The position numbers were made by a program, and so were the translations under genes. From contig JARHVA010007804.1 of NCBI GenBank assembly GCA_037957365.1, forward strand, positions 423,501 to 487,500: 64,000 nt of DNA, written 5' to 3'. Positions 11,400 to 22,900 of this stretch are shown one piece after another. How positions within the stretch are numbered: position 1 is the first letter of the stretch; each line of letters begins with the position of its first letter. The notes below the pieces were generated by a model. The model was given only the letters and a program-made list of their open reading frames with translations. It was not told where the DNA came from and made no database searches. Source of the stretch: Torreya grandis (lineage: Eukaryota > Streptophyta > Pinopsida > Cupressales > Taxaceae).

Positions 11400-11790
11400 A
11401 AAATGTATTTCTACTTATTCTCAAGAAACAACCTTTGCATGATGCCTTTGACAGGGATTCTCACCTCAGATAGGTCCATGCTCAACTCTCCACCAACATC
11501 TTTGCAAAAATTTTGCCCAAGCAGAATGCCGTAGGAGGCTAGAATGTTGACCAGTAGGACTATCATTTTAATCCTCTTTTTTGGGAAGGCCGTGAATACA
11601 AATTAGGCATCTTTGATCTATCCCAAAAAGGGAACTTGTTTATTTTCCATGGAGAAACATCTCCCAAAAGTTTTAGTCAGTGTGAGCCCAAGAGAGTCTG
11701 CCACCTTGGCGGGCATCACATTGTCAGAGGTGCCAGAATCTATAATGCAGTTGTTCAGCTTATGACCATTTATCAGTAGGGAAATGTAGA
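11400..11790 (-). pseudogene. TE-B aspartic protease
   Basis: This is a retropepsin region. From about 11,790 downward it reads LLINGHKLNNCIIDSGTSDN (active-site DSG near 11,745-11,732), then VMPAKVADSLGLTL and TFGRCFSMENKQVPFLG. Further on come MIVLLVNILASYGILLGQNF and SMDLSEVRIPVKG. The active-site triplet is intact. It follows a gag C-terminal segment (KFEYLQANLEQLDRFV, ending at 11,921) and precedes the upstream RNase H, consistent with one gag-pol reading direction. Confidence 0.85.
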
Positions 11791-11920
11791 AAGGTTCTAT
11801 ATTCCTAGGGGAAACATGAGGAATAATGACAAGATTTTTTTGAGTCGATGTGTTCTTTGGGGGATCATGAGTTACCTTTGAAATAATTTGTCCTATAGGG
11901 ATGGTTTTATTCTTGATGCA

Positions 11921-13500
11921 TTAAACAAACCTATCCAACTGCTCAAGGTTGGCTTGTAAGTATTCAAACTTAGACATTTGGATCTTGGTCTTCCTAGTAT
12001 GGTCAATTATATCAAATGACTGAAAAGAACTAAGAACAGAGGAAGGAAGTCCATCATTTTGGGTTTTATTAGGTGTGGTACTAGTTTGAGAGATTGAAGC
12101 AGAAGGTGAAGGATTGCTTGAGGTACTTACTTTTATATTGCTCACTAGGTCCTTTGATTGGAAAGGTAGAGAAGTCCCATTTAGCAATTGAAATTGATAG
12201 TCAAGATTTTTCCCCTATTTTTTCCTTATCATCTTGTTGAGTTGACTAGTTCCGGGACTTGGTCAATATAGCGTATGATCCATCAAACACTTCCCCCTTA
12301 CTTCTAGCTTCATCTTAGTAATTCAAGAAACTAATTTTGGAGTCACCATCTAATTATTCTTCACCTTCTACAAAGAGATCAATGTCATCTTCTTGGTTTG
12401 ACTCAAGTTGTAAAGAGAAATCATGTTCAGCTTCAAGATAACCAACTACTGAGTTAGCTAGTGCTGCTTCAATGACAAGATTCCCTAGTGGGAGAGGAAG
12501 ATGATTTGGTTACCCTTGATTTATGGTAGGATTGCCTTGATATGTTTATTTGGGAAATGTCTTCCTTGGTATATCATGATAAGAAGGAAAGGTAGACATC
12601 TCTTGGGCCATTTGTTTTTTAAAGGCTAGCAATTCATTTGCTAGCTTTTGCACCATAGGATCAGTGGTGCCTGTAGAAAAAAATTTAGGAGACGAAGAAG
12701 ATTTATTTTTGTTAGGATCTCTTCCTATCTTTCCCACCAAGATAAGATCATATTCAACCTTAGTGGCCAAAATATAAGCTATACCAAGATCTATGTGACC
12801 ATCCTACCTCAATAGGAAACTCACTTCAAGAAGTTGAGAATTGATGAAGAAACATTTAAGATTTTCAAGTGTCGGTTGAGTAATGGTAGGAATCCTATTC
12901 CTCAGCTTGTCAAATTTAGCAATGAAGTCTCACATGGGTTCATAAGGCTCTTTCTTCATTTGTGTAATTTGAGCTAATAGGGCATGTGCATCTTCTATAG
13001 GTTTGAATCTAGCCTCAAACTTAGCCTTGAGAGTGGTCTAGTCAGTCACTGTTTGTGCTTGTAGATGATAAAATCAGTCTATAAAAGCACCTTATAATGT
13101 TTCCATAAATAGTCTGACTACTGTGTCTTCATATTCAACACTTATCACACCAAAGGCTATGCAAAAGGCTGTAATATGTTCATCAGGATGAACTCTCCCA
13201 TCACCATAGAACTTGAGAAAATTCTTTCTTGAACTACAGGGTAGTTCAGGTAAAGGTGGGGTTAGATTCAGAGGACCAAAAGTATTACCCCAGGGGCCTT
13301 GAGCTGCCATGATATGACTGTTGAAAGGAGGGATAACAAATCTGTGTGGGATATGTATAGATAAAGCTCTACTAGTAGAGGAAAGAGAAGCTTTGCCTGG
13401 TATTGGGGACCTAATGTTGGTAGGAGGAAAACTCCTAGTTTGTTAAAGGCGAGATGGTGGAGGAAAAAGATCAAAATTACTCAGCTGCACCAACTCAAAT
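11921..13500 (-). pseudogene. TE-B gag (capsid polyprotein)
   Basis: Gag would package element RNA. From 13,310 on the - strand it reads MAAQGPWGNTFGPLN, LKFYGDGRVHPDEHITAFCIAFGV and VEYEDTVVRLFMETL. In the same frame across stops follow LKAKFEARFKP, EPYEP and DFIAKFDKLRNRIP, the usual plant gypsy capsid pattern of F-G dyad, H-x-x-x-F, and F-x-x-R-F. The frame stays open upstream of this Met (HIPHRFVIPPFNSHI), so the true start is probably near 13,500 or beyond. Open stretches 12770-12546 and 12187-11921 form the Ser/Pro-rich C-terminal part. I see no CCHC zinc knuckle. Several stops make it non-functional. Confidence 0.8.
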
Positions 13501-13629
13501 ATAGGGTCAACAATACCTCGAGCTCTCTGGCTTTACATATATGGTGGATCAGCCAGAGTGTGAAATGGAAATGGAAAAGAACTAAAAATACTTTAATTTG
13601 AAGCTTGAGGCTTCAAACTACTTGTTCTT

Positions 13630-13647
13630 CCCTAGCAAAGTCACCAA
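13630..13647 (-). promoter_or_regulatory. TE-B primer-binding site
   Basis: Read on the - strand, TTGGTGACTTTGCTAGGG begins 4 nt after the LTR end. It resembles the TTGGCGAC-type sites of Tat-like plant elements, with G-to-A-type decay. The tRNA identity is not certain. Confidence 0.65.
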
Positions 13648-13651
13648 AAAT

Positions 13652-15559
13652 TGTTGGGTAAATATTTTGTCATCAATTGGCTAACGGTAAAATGGTTATA
13701 TCAACCACAACATAAGGAGATTTATATGGTAAAATGAATGTGGTGACCACAGCCAGAATGAGACAAATCTCTCCTCTCAGTAAGGGGAGGTTTCTTATAA
13801 ATATATAATACTAATATAAGCTGAAAATAGACACAGGGGTGAAATCATACCATCTATCTCTCTTTTTTCAGAGATGATGTTCACAAAATAGAGGAGAATT
13901 TTGGTGTAATTACTGAAGGCACTTCTCTTCTTTAAGAAATTATATTCAACAAATAATAGGAATTCTTCTTGGGTAGTAACTGTAACCACAAGAAACCAAC
14001 AAAAGCACAAAGTCTTTCATTATTTCTCCCACTGATTTAAGACAAGGAATTTGTAGAATGAAGTGTAGCCCAAAGTCTCCACCTAAAACTACAATAGAGT
14101 AAAAGATTATGAAGGATAAAGGGAGCTCAAAGTCTCTCTAGTATCCTTTACACAAAACATAGACTAAAGACAATTATGGAAGCACAAAGTCTCCCACAGT
14201 CGGCTTTAGGACATCTTCCAGCTTATTTCCACTTATTATGCTTATTTGATTAAATGGACAAGATTGTATTTAGGAAAAAGACATAAGAAGAATTTCTTAG
14301 ATAACACAAGCTATTTCAACACAAATTCTGAAAGGTCACTTGCTTTCTCATTCACTTAACAAAATATGATTAATAGTCTGAGCTCAAAGTCTCAATAATA
14401 ATTTTCAATTTGGGTAGAGCTTCGCTTCTTAATAACAGAGAGATCCCCTTTCTCTACAAAACAAGAGATTACAATATATAACATCCAAAGAAAGACTTGG
14501 GTGCTTGTTTTCATGAAATGGCCCATGTTGTATTGAATGCATTGAATATTCTATGAAAGGGCCATGCTGGAATAGGTTATTAGCCTTGACTTTGGCATTC
14601 TAAATCATCTCAAATGTCTTCTCCTAAGCATGGGTTGCCTAGTATTCTTTATGATGCTTACACAACTATCCATTCACCTTTACTTAATGAACAAAAATAG
14701 GCCACACCATTGAATGTTTGTGTTCTTTGAGGTACACCTAGTGGACTGTTCCACCTACTAGAATAACTCTTTTGCAAATATTTCTAGATTTTCTATAGTC
14801 ATTCCCTCTTTCCTTGCTACATTTTGTCTCTTCTGGTGATCTAAGCTTTCAGGGCTATCTTCTCACTTTATGCTAGCACCTTTAGCTCCTTTCTTGGCTA
14901 GTCATTTAGTTTGTTCTTAGGTCTACACTCTTTTTTGAAAATCAATGGTTATTCCATGACCCTGAATTTGAGATGTCACCGGTCACTTAAACCACTTTGA
15001 ACCTTGAGCCTTGAACTCTTTTGGTTCAATGGTTCAAATTTCAATGGTTCGGTGATTTAATGTTTTTTAAAGGGCCACATTCACTTATTTTTATTTTGTG
15101 CACTCGAGGCATCGTTGAATCAATTCTTTGAACCATTTAGTTGAACCTTTTTTTGGAATCTTCCACTTCATCCATTCGCTCGACGCTTCTACTCAAAATT
15201 TTAACTTTGAACCCTTCGAACTCATTGAACCCATTGAACCTTTCAGAGGTGAGGTTCAATGGTTCAACAGTTCAATGGTTCATTCCAATTATTTTAACCC
15301 CACTGTTAAGTCTTTTGATTAAACCTCAGTGTTGAACCATCCTTTAAACACTTAAGAAATGCCTTAAGTATTTTAAACTTCCCTTTGAGAAAGCTCACCT
15401 GTTAAACCTGTGATATCCTTAGCTAAAAAGGCTTGATTATTTGAAAAACTTAATTGCTCAGATCATTGTGAAAGAAAGAAAGAGACCATTTTGGCCTACA
15501 TGACTAAAAATGGTTGACATGTTGTCCACAAAAACAAGTGATGGATTTTGGGAACAACA
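13652..15559 (-). repeat. TE-B 5' LTR
   Basis: It is 1,908 bp, begins TGTTGGGTAAAT and ends GGGAACAACA on the + strand. It carries the element promoter if one survives. It is collinear with 5,531-7,435 and has the same TTGAAC/GTTCAA-rich segment at about 14,990-15,340. The short open stretches at 15,128-15,335 are by-products of that segment. Confidence 0.94.
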
Positions 15560-15564
15560 CACAG
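15560..15564. repeat. TE-B target-site duplication, right copy
   Basis: CACAG, identical to 5,526-5,530, directly follows the LTR terminus AACAACA. Confidence 0.92.
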
Positions 15565-16345
15565 CTATATAATAATTTACAATATGAGTGGAAGCCATTC
15601 CACTACAATTCGTAAAGGGAGAAGATATATGTAGATTTTTAATGACCAACTCCTCGTAGCCAAGATCACAAATAACGGAACTTCTTTCAAGAATGAAATA
15701 TTGAAGAGATTTTGGCCTAAGTATAAAATTTAACACACAATCTCTACTCCATACTACCCATAGGGAAATGGTTAAGAAAAATCAACAAACAAGACAATGA
15801 ACTATATTATAAGAAAAATAGTTACCAAATTTTTTCATAAATGGCACAATACACTCGTCTATGTACTATGGATTTACCATACCATTATTCGCGCACTTAC
15901 ATGAGCTACTCCTTATTCACTAGTATATGGTGCATAATTAGTTATCCCACTGAAGTTATAAATCCCATCCTTATGCATCTCATCAAAAGGGTTCATCATA
16001 ATGATTAATATAGAGAGACATCTCCATAAACTAGAATAGTTGGATCACACATGCATTAAAACCATAGAGCATCTCAGGGCATATAAAAAATGAGTCTACC
16101 AAACCTATAATAACCATGTTTATAGTAAGGAATTTAAAGTTAACAATATGTTTTTAAAATAAAATCTCAGAAACATTAATGACAAATAATAGAACAAAGG
16201 AAAATTTAAACCAAATTAGATTGGCCCATACTTAATCACATAAAATCTTAGACCAAAATTATATCATCTAGATTCACTTGATGGTAAGGCAATAAAAAAA
16301 CCCATTGAACATAATACATCTAAGGATATTTTACATATATAATTA
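15560..16345 (+). pseudogene. TE-A integrase, rest of core and C-terminal domain
   Basis: This continues the integrase of 5,240-5,530. When one CACAG copy is dropped, the frame runs ...FIIT into AI, two stops, FTI, stop, VEAIPL. That aligns with the ATEYFTKWVEAIPL block. In a shifted frame, ITNNGTSFKNE near 15,664 has Asn for the second catalytic Asp. GNG, stop, EKSTNKT near 15,755-15,785 has Lys for the catalytic Glu, so all three D-D-E residues are lost. ATPYSLVYGA follows near 15,910. The C-terminal part reads IEHLRAYKK, KGKFKPN, IGPYLIT and SLDGKAI, ending at a stop near 16,345. This part is independent proof that TE-B split one gene. Confidence 0.87.
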
Positions 16346-18880
16346 AAAACTATTTTAATATTGATTGTATAGAGATTACATAAAAATAATCTGATATGTC
16401 AATAAAAACAAAAACATTCAAATATTTAATCAAAACACATAAAATTATAGATTGTATGCATTACCATGTTTACATTTCTTATATTTTCTATACACTACAC
16501 ATGCTAGTTGTACTAGTATAGTAAATTTTATCATGCATACATGATTCACTTATTCTTGTCGAGTGTGTGTAGATTTCCTATAAGACTCATGTACACTATA
16601 CTGATATGGATTCTTTATTTATCTACCCATTAGGGGAATAAACACTGATACATGGGTTATTCATTTAACACATTCACCCATTTGGGGGAAATTTATACAT
16701 AGTTAAAATTAATAGGTGACATCTTTATATACTCTACATCACAAACTTAGCATTATTATATGTTGATATTGATCATGCTACACTTACTCAAATTTTTAAT
16801 TCACTATTACTACTCTAGACTCAACACATGTACATCTTAGTTATTACACAGATTTGTATTACATGTTCATGCATACTTCCATTTCTAGGTTACCTAGTTT
16901 ATACTTGATTATATCTCTGTGCTTCTTCTATTCAAGGGCATTTGAATATGTCATTGATCTTAGGCTCTATGCCACTTCTTTTCAATATATGTATGTTTCA
17001 GACATGTGCCCATGTCATTTTGTGTGCCTTCTTATTTATGTATGTGAACATTTCAACATGTACTTATATGTGTCTCTAAGTCAAATTGCTTTTTGTTTGC
17101 CTATGTAGACTTTTTAACATGCCCTTATATGTTTTTCTCTCTCAAATTTAGTGACATGTACCCATATCCCTTGTATTTCAGCCCCTGGGCCTATTTTGTG
17201 TGCCTCATATGTGTTGTTTGAATGCTTTCCTATATGCATCATGGACATGACACTTGTCTCTTAATTTTTACACAACCTAGTTTTTGATGCCATAAGGGAC
17301 CTTATGATATCCAATTCCTAATTGGCTTCCATGATAGACATCATGCACCATTCCCTTAGATAACTACTTAGTTATTACTCATATTTACTATTATATACAT
17401 TGTTATATTTATCTTGACATCTTATGAATGCTAGATATAACATACATCACATACATAAAACTTAGACTCAGAGTTTGTTAAATTTTTATGTTATGTATGC
17501 ACATTATATTAGATTATTATGTAGATATCATGTATGCTCCTTCTAACACACACCTTACAGATCTTTTTATTTTGGGGACAATTTTTACACAGGTTCAATA
17601 ACTCTCCTCAAAAGAGGGGGAATTCATAAGGGTTTGTCACAAAGATCAAGCTCCCATAATGCAACCACAATACATTTTAGCACACAAAACCAAATTACAT
17701 AAACCAGACTCAGGTAAACACAACAAGAAAATAGTGACATAAAGATCTGTAAAGTTGTACACAAATTAGAGTAGACAAAAATTAACACCCAAATTGGGAT
17801 ACTAGATCCACATGGCACTACTATCCAGGATATGGAACTACCATCTAATAGCCTTAGTTTCATAAAAATCTAGATTGGTAAAAAAAAGTAGAATAGCTAC
17901 AGTCCAGGTTTGCATAGGTTCAGTTATAGATTTATCAATTTTGCTTAGTTTATCTCATATTCACATAGATTTTCTCAAATTTGGGCCATCATGAATGTCA
18001 TTACCATTCCCATTTTTTATTTCAAACACTCATATATAAATTATCACAACTTAGTCCAAAATTCATATGCTTAGATATTAGATTTGGTGGGATGTGCATG
18101 GCATAATATTTCTGTATGCTCATGTACACACCGATTGATCAGATGGAATGATAAATTCCATGTCATTATCTATGTTGTATATATATAACATCATATTCTA
18201 ATTTACATGCTAGTTTCATGCCTTACTCCATCTATAATTGTTGGCATTCTCAAGTGGCTTGAAGCTGCCTAATATATTCGAGTGGCTATAGAGTTGACAT
18301 TTATAGTTACATTGTGCATTTTTAATTTTAGATTATTTACCACACATGGATTTGAAATTATAGAATCATATTCTACTTGAGTACTTGAGCCAAATAAATG
18401 AGAAGGTTGGACAAAACATCAGTCTAATCTAAGCTATTCATAGGTCATGATCTACCAAGCAAGGGTGGGAAATGATGGAGTCAAAATTGGATTGAGTTCT
18501 TGAGCCACACACACATGAATATTGAGAAAGACATCATCTTCATCCAAAATTATCACCAATTTATCATTATATACATGCACACACATAGGTTTTCACTAGG
18601 TTTATGCATTGGTTCACATACCCAGTGAGGTTTATTCATTCCTTTCCTCTGTCCTATCCCTTTACTTAATTTTACATAGTTTGATTTTTTATTAAGTTTT
18701 ATCTTAGATTTTTATATCACTTAAGTAAGGCTGATCTATGCCCATCTCACATACAAGACTCATAATGGATCATGCTTTACATGCTCAGATCCAAACTCAT
18801 GGGCTTCACCTCTTAGGTAAGACCATTTTCTCTTTATTTTCCTTTAACCTAGTCATTTTTATTTTTTTCATTTTTATAAT
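16346..18880 (+). other. TE-A 3' noncoding region
   Basis: No domain is visible on either strand. It separates the integrase stop from a polypurine tract, like the long 3' untranslated regions of Tat elements. A second purine run, AAAAGAGGGGGAATTC, lies near 17,608, so the true LTR start could be there instead of 18,895. A segment near 17,790-17,850 resembles segments near 19,100 and 19,850. Confidence 0.55.
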
Positions 18881-18894
18881 AAAATGGGGGGGGA
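18881..18894 (+). promoter_or_regulatory. TE-A polypurine tract
   Basis: AAAATGGGGGGGGA directly precedes TGTAACCACC. A purine run against a TG terminus is the plus-strand priming signal of LTR elements, and its orientation agrees with the + strand coding domains of TE-A. Confidence 0.6.
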
Positions 18895-19262
18895 TGTAAC
18901 CACCTAAAAGTAATACTTGAGTGCTAAGAGTTTTAATTGAGACCACATATCCATAGCTTATCCCTAGACCTATTCTAGAGCCTATTTTCACACTTATCCA
19001 ACCTTAGTGGAGGCCACAAACATCCTTAGTCATCCCAAAAATAGTCTTAAACCCTTATTATTGCATCATGGCCCTTCATGCATAGTGTTATATCACTTGG
19101 AAACTAGCACCATAATAGGGACAATAGTGCCAAATGGCATGATTTTATTAATAATGGTGTTACTATCCTTTCCCTCCTCTTTTCAAAAATAGATATATTT
19201 TCAAATCTTAGAGCTCTTAGGGTTGGCCTAAACCTCATTTAGCACTTTTATAAACACTAAAA

Positions 19263-19264
<2 letters not shown>

Positions 19265-19337
<73 letters not shown>
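19265..19337. repeat. (GT)n microsatellite
   Basis: This is a pure GT dinucleotide repeat, 73 bp, inside the probable TE-A LTR. It is flanked by AAATA on the left and GAATTTTATCC on the right. Confidence 0.98.
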
Positions 19338-19340
<3 letters not shown>

Positions 19341-20256
19341 TTTATCCCTTTAACCTCTTGATGGAAATCAAATACAAATTACATATGTAAACTCAAAACA
19401 AGTTATGCATAATTAAGGTTATCAATCCCTGTTTTGTGCTACTTCTGCATACTACCATCTACAATATTCCTAAGCATATATTACTTAGATTTCCAATCTC
19501 AAGCACATTCAAAGCACTCAAGTCAACTATCACACTTGATTCAATTATACTTGAACAAAAAAATAGGTGGGGATAACTACATCGGGCTTGATCCCTACTC
19601 AGAGTATTGGTCTATAGGCAACTCTATTCACAACAAGGTGTTGAGAATGTCCAACCTACCCTACTAATAATACTTCATGCTTGTATCAATTAATTATCCC
19701 AGTAACTTGTAAGATTATTTTTTTCTCATAAATTCATTAAAAATAGGCCATATATAATTTTTTAAGACTCATTCATATAGAACAAACCTTTCAGATCCAT
19801 ACATAGGTGCACCCATAAGGTCAAGACAATCATGTAGAGAGGACACTACCACCAAAATAGGGACACTAGTTCCACATGTCACTACTTTCCAATTAGGGTG
19901 ATAATGCTAGTAGGATTTTTGACATCTAGATCTGATTTGTGACACTTAGACTAGAATATAATTTAGTTTTGTATCTAAGTTCTTACTTCCATTATTTATT
20001 GTTATTTTTAGAAAGGTCAAAATTATTCAATTCTATAACAAGTCAATGGTTGTATTTATTACATATTTCTACCCTAATTTAATATGTTAAACTCTTTAAA
20101 AACATAATATTTATAAACACTAAGCCTTAAAAGGTTAAAACACTACCTAATACACCAAAATAGCTGTTAGACACATGTAGTTATAGTTTATTATACCAAA
20201 AACACCAAAATTTAAGCATTATCTTTCTCAATATTTTACTCATTTCAATAAATTGT

Positions 20257-20274
20257 AAAAAAAAAAAAAAAAAA
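20257..20274. repeat. 18-base A homopolymer
   Basis: An uninterrupted A run lies 54 bp before the first TE-C LTR. No non-LTR retrotransposon sequence lies beside it, so I treat it as simple sequence. Confidence 0.95.
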
Positions 20275-20328
20275 TTAAATAGACTTACTCTAAATTAAGT
20301 AAAAAGACATTTATTTAATTTAGAATTG

Positions 20329-21078
20329 TATTGGAAAATCTAATGATAAAGGGGTGGATGCAAAAAATAGCTAAAAAAACCCTAATGGTCTAGTTCTAAA
20401 AAAATCTCTAGATCTAGAAAACTACAATATAGGTTGTCTCTTGAAAAATCTCGAAGTCAACTTATAAGGAAAAAAACCACACCAAATGGAAAGTTAAAAA
20501 CACTAAAATAAAGGAGGCAAAGATTTAATGGAAAGAACACAAACTTGCATATATTATATTGCTTCTAAAACTATATTTAAAACTAATTATAAACTATAAA
20601 CTCCTACAACTATAATTGTTACAAAAAATCTTATAAATTGTCCTTGTTTGCTATTGGCTACTCTATATACCATTATTCTTTGTTTTCATACTCAATATAA
20701 TGCTACTAAAAAACTTCCTTTTTACACATATTATTCTATTCTTTCTAAGACTATTATGTCAGAAACATTCCTTTACTCTATTATTTTTATTTTGCCTTAT
20801 CTCACTTACAATTATACTATGTTATTTTTCTACCTTCTATTGCTATGTAGTTTTCTATTTTACATTTTCCTATTGAAATTAAATTGATTACAAATTCCTA
20901 TTGTCTTCTTATCTCATTCACATTTTTTGTCTTCTACCTACCTACCAAGTGTTTTTGACTAGCTCCAATGGTTATAGTTTAACATTTGGATTATGTCCAT
21001 TAAATATGTTTGGTGGTTCTTGATAGACTCTAGAGCTAGGATAGGTAGGTGAAAGAGAAAGAATAAAATAATTTAACA
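20329..21078 (-). repeat. TE-C left LTR (750 bp)
   Basis: It begins TATTGGAAAATCTAATG, where the other copies have TGTTGG/TGTTGT, and ends ATTTAACA before CTCCACCTTATTC, a purine tract on the - strand. It is collinear with 34,196 and 50,927, with shared blocks such as CTAATTATAA and GATAGGTAGGTGAA. Confidence 0.8.
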
Positions 21079-21389
21079 CTCCACCTTATTCTTTAACTTA
21101 TTGCCATGCTCATTTTAATGACCCTCAATCTATAAATCACATTACAGGCTTCCCTTTTGCTTAATTGGTTAGATCCAAATATATACCAAAAATAGAGTGA
21201 ACTCTAGATCCAACCTGATGAAATTCTGATCTAGACTGGTGGACTATAGATCCAGCTTGATGGACACTAAAACCATCCTATGAAACTCTTGATCTAGGTT
21301 GTAGAACTTCAAATCTAGGCTATAGGTTTTTGAATCCAATAAACAACTATCTAGGGCTAATGTTGTTCCTTATATGACCGTTAATCTCT

Positions 21390-22900
21390 CTCTTAAATGC
21401 ACAAAACTATTTTTTGTCAAAGGATTACTGAATATATCGATAAGTTTCTACTCTAACTTAAAAAATTTAATCTCTATGACACTTATTTCAACTAACTCTC
21501 TATTAGAATGATACCTGATTACAATATGCTTGTTTATACCATGAAAAAAGGGATTATTTTGTAGCATAATAGATGTTATATTGTTATAAATGATTATTGA
21601 TTCTCTTTACTAATACTCATGTAAATTTTATAGGATTCCTCTGATCCATATGACATGGCATGCTATTGTATTCATTTTTAAATACTCTAATTTAGATGTT
21701 AAAAATGAAATTATCAATTTTTCCTTTGAATCCCAATAAATGGCACTTGAACCAAGATGAAAAACACACCCTAATGTTTTTTTTATGTAATCTAGATTAC
21801 CAACCAAATCACTATCCTTGTATCCTACTTACTAGAGTTTATTTGTTATTTCATAAAAAACTCAATATCCTCTTGTGTAATTTACATACCTCAAGATCCT
21901 CTTCCCTGATTATTAATATGATTATTTTGGTGTATCTATGAATCTAGATATAAGGTTGACAACATATAGGATATCTAGTCTATTCATAGTCAAATACATC
22001 AGACTTCACCCAAAACATTTATACCACATAGGATCCAAAATTACTGCTACAATATTATTTGTGTAATTTCAATCTTGTTTTAGCTAGTGTTGATATTGGT
22101 TTGTTTTTTAGCATCCTATCCTTATCCAATATCTATTTTTCATAGTTGCTTTGGCATGTAAATATGCCTTCATTCATTTTCTTAACTACTATCCCAAGAA
22201 AATACTTCAGTAAAACTAAAGTAGTTATCTCAAACTCCTTCATGGCTAATTTAAACTCTCTTATGGACTGATTCACCTTTATGGTGAAAATTAGATCATC
22301 CACATATAAACCAATAATAAAAAAAACTTTATTTTTTTGCCTTAATGTAAAGTGTGGTCTCACTACTACTTTTTTTAAATCTATTTCTCATTAGATAAGA
22401 CTATATTTGTACCACATCATATATGCTTGTCTAAGCCCATACAACATATTTTATGGCCTATATACCTTAATCTCAAGCCCAAGAATCACATAACTAGATG
22501 GTTGTCCCACATAAAAATATTATTATAACACACCATTCAAGATGGCTAACTTGACATCCATTTGATGTACCTTTCACTGATGTCGAGCTGCTATGGCTAT
22601 GATTATTCTCAACATTTATAGCCTTTATATAGGTACAAATTTCTCATTATAGTTGCATCTAAACCTTTTATTTTAGCCTTTCACAATTAACCTTACTTTA
22701 TGTCTCTCTATATTGCCTTCAAAAGTGGTTTTGGTTTCGTAAACCCATTTCACTCCCATGACCTATTTTCTACTATAGGGTCTAATAATTTCCATGTTTA
22801 ATTTTTCTCAATGGCATACATTTCATTATCCATTGATTCATACCACTTTTTTTCCTTAATTTATTCCTCAAAGTAGATATAATTATAAAATAAAAGAGAG
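21390..22900 (-). pseudogene. TE-C unit 1 reverse transcriptase and RNase H
   Basis: This is copia RT followed by RNase H on the - strand. The open stretch 22363-22133 reads FIIGLYVDDLIFTIKVNQ, LAMKEFEIT and LKYFLGIVVKKMNEGIFTCQ. That is the YVDDLI-FTG box with both Asp residues intact, the F-x-M-x-D-L-G block and the YFLGIE block. The RNase H end near 21,560-21,390 reads IVIRYHF, LVE, FFKLE and DIFSNPLTK, matching the H-I-x-x-R-Y-H-F, A-D-I-F-T-K-P-L signature. Many stops separate them. The region 21,079-21,389 is noncoding, with repeated TCTAGA/GATCTA words. Confidence 0.85.

Larger units (their letters stand above)
5531..15559 (-). mobile_element. TE-B: full-length Ty3/gypsy retrotransposon nested in TE-A
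   Basis: This is a 10,029-bp element with two LTRs of about 1.9 kb, a perfect 5-bp target duplication and all coding domains on the - strand. In element order these are gag (about 13,500 to 11,921), protease (about 11,790-11,400), an RNase H (11,160-10,795), RT (10,290-9,346), a gypsy RNase H (9,345-9,083) and integrase (8,930-7,754). The LTRs differ at about 13 of the first 100 aligned bases, so the insertion is old. Even so, RT YLDD and the integrase D-D-E residues are intact. I cannot name a published family. The extra RNase H points to the Tat group, but its position is unusual. Confidence 0.93.
1790..20328 (+). mobile_element. TE-A: Tat-like Ty3/gypsy retrotransposon, split by TE-B
   Basis: This is an LTR retrotransposon that would have copied itself through an RNA intermediate. 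The domains read on the + strand are aspartic protease, RT, a gypsy RNase H, a second plant-type RNase H, and integrase with zinc finger, core and C-terminal domain. The integrase core is interrupted at 5,530 by TE-B and resumes at 15,560. The order RT-RNase H-RNase H-INT is typical of the Tat group (Ogre/Retand). A 2.5-kb noncoding region, a polypurine tract at 18,881 and a probable LTR from 18,895 follow. No gag or 5' LTR is recognisable. Stops, frameshifts and lost catalytic residues mark it as the oldest element here. The left end is where protease-region homology starts and the right end is where TE-C begins, so neither is a true terminus. Confidence 0.82.
18895..20328 (+). repeat. TE-A probable 3' LTR (partial or bounded by TE-C)
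   Basis: It starts TGTAACCACC after the polypurine tract. No second copy is in the window, so the extent is not confirmed. It contains a GT microsatellite and an 18-base A run at 20,257-20,274. It stops where TE-C homology begins, so TE-C may have inserted in it. Confidence 0.45.

Noticed and set aside
15128..15335. Overlapping open stretches resembling a Pro/Leu/Asn-rich protein
   Set aside because: They lie in the GTTCAA-rich segment of the TE-B LTR, and the other LTR does not keep them open.
5526..15564. Two independent gypsy fragments with a chance CACAG match
   Set aside because: The LTR pair is full length and collinear, and the TE-A integrase frame continues across the junction, so a single nested insertion explains everything.
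16854..17108. 84-residue frame rich in Tyr, Cys and Leu
   Set aside because: It is in the TE-A 3' noncoding region, with no recognisable domain and no supporting context.
20257..20274. A-run as the tail of a LINE or SINE insertion
   Set aside because: No LINE domains, RNA polymerase III boxes or target duplication are visible next to it.
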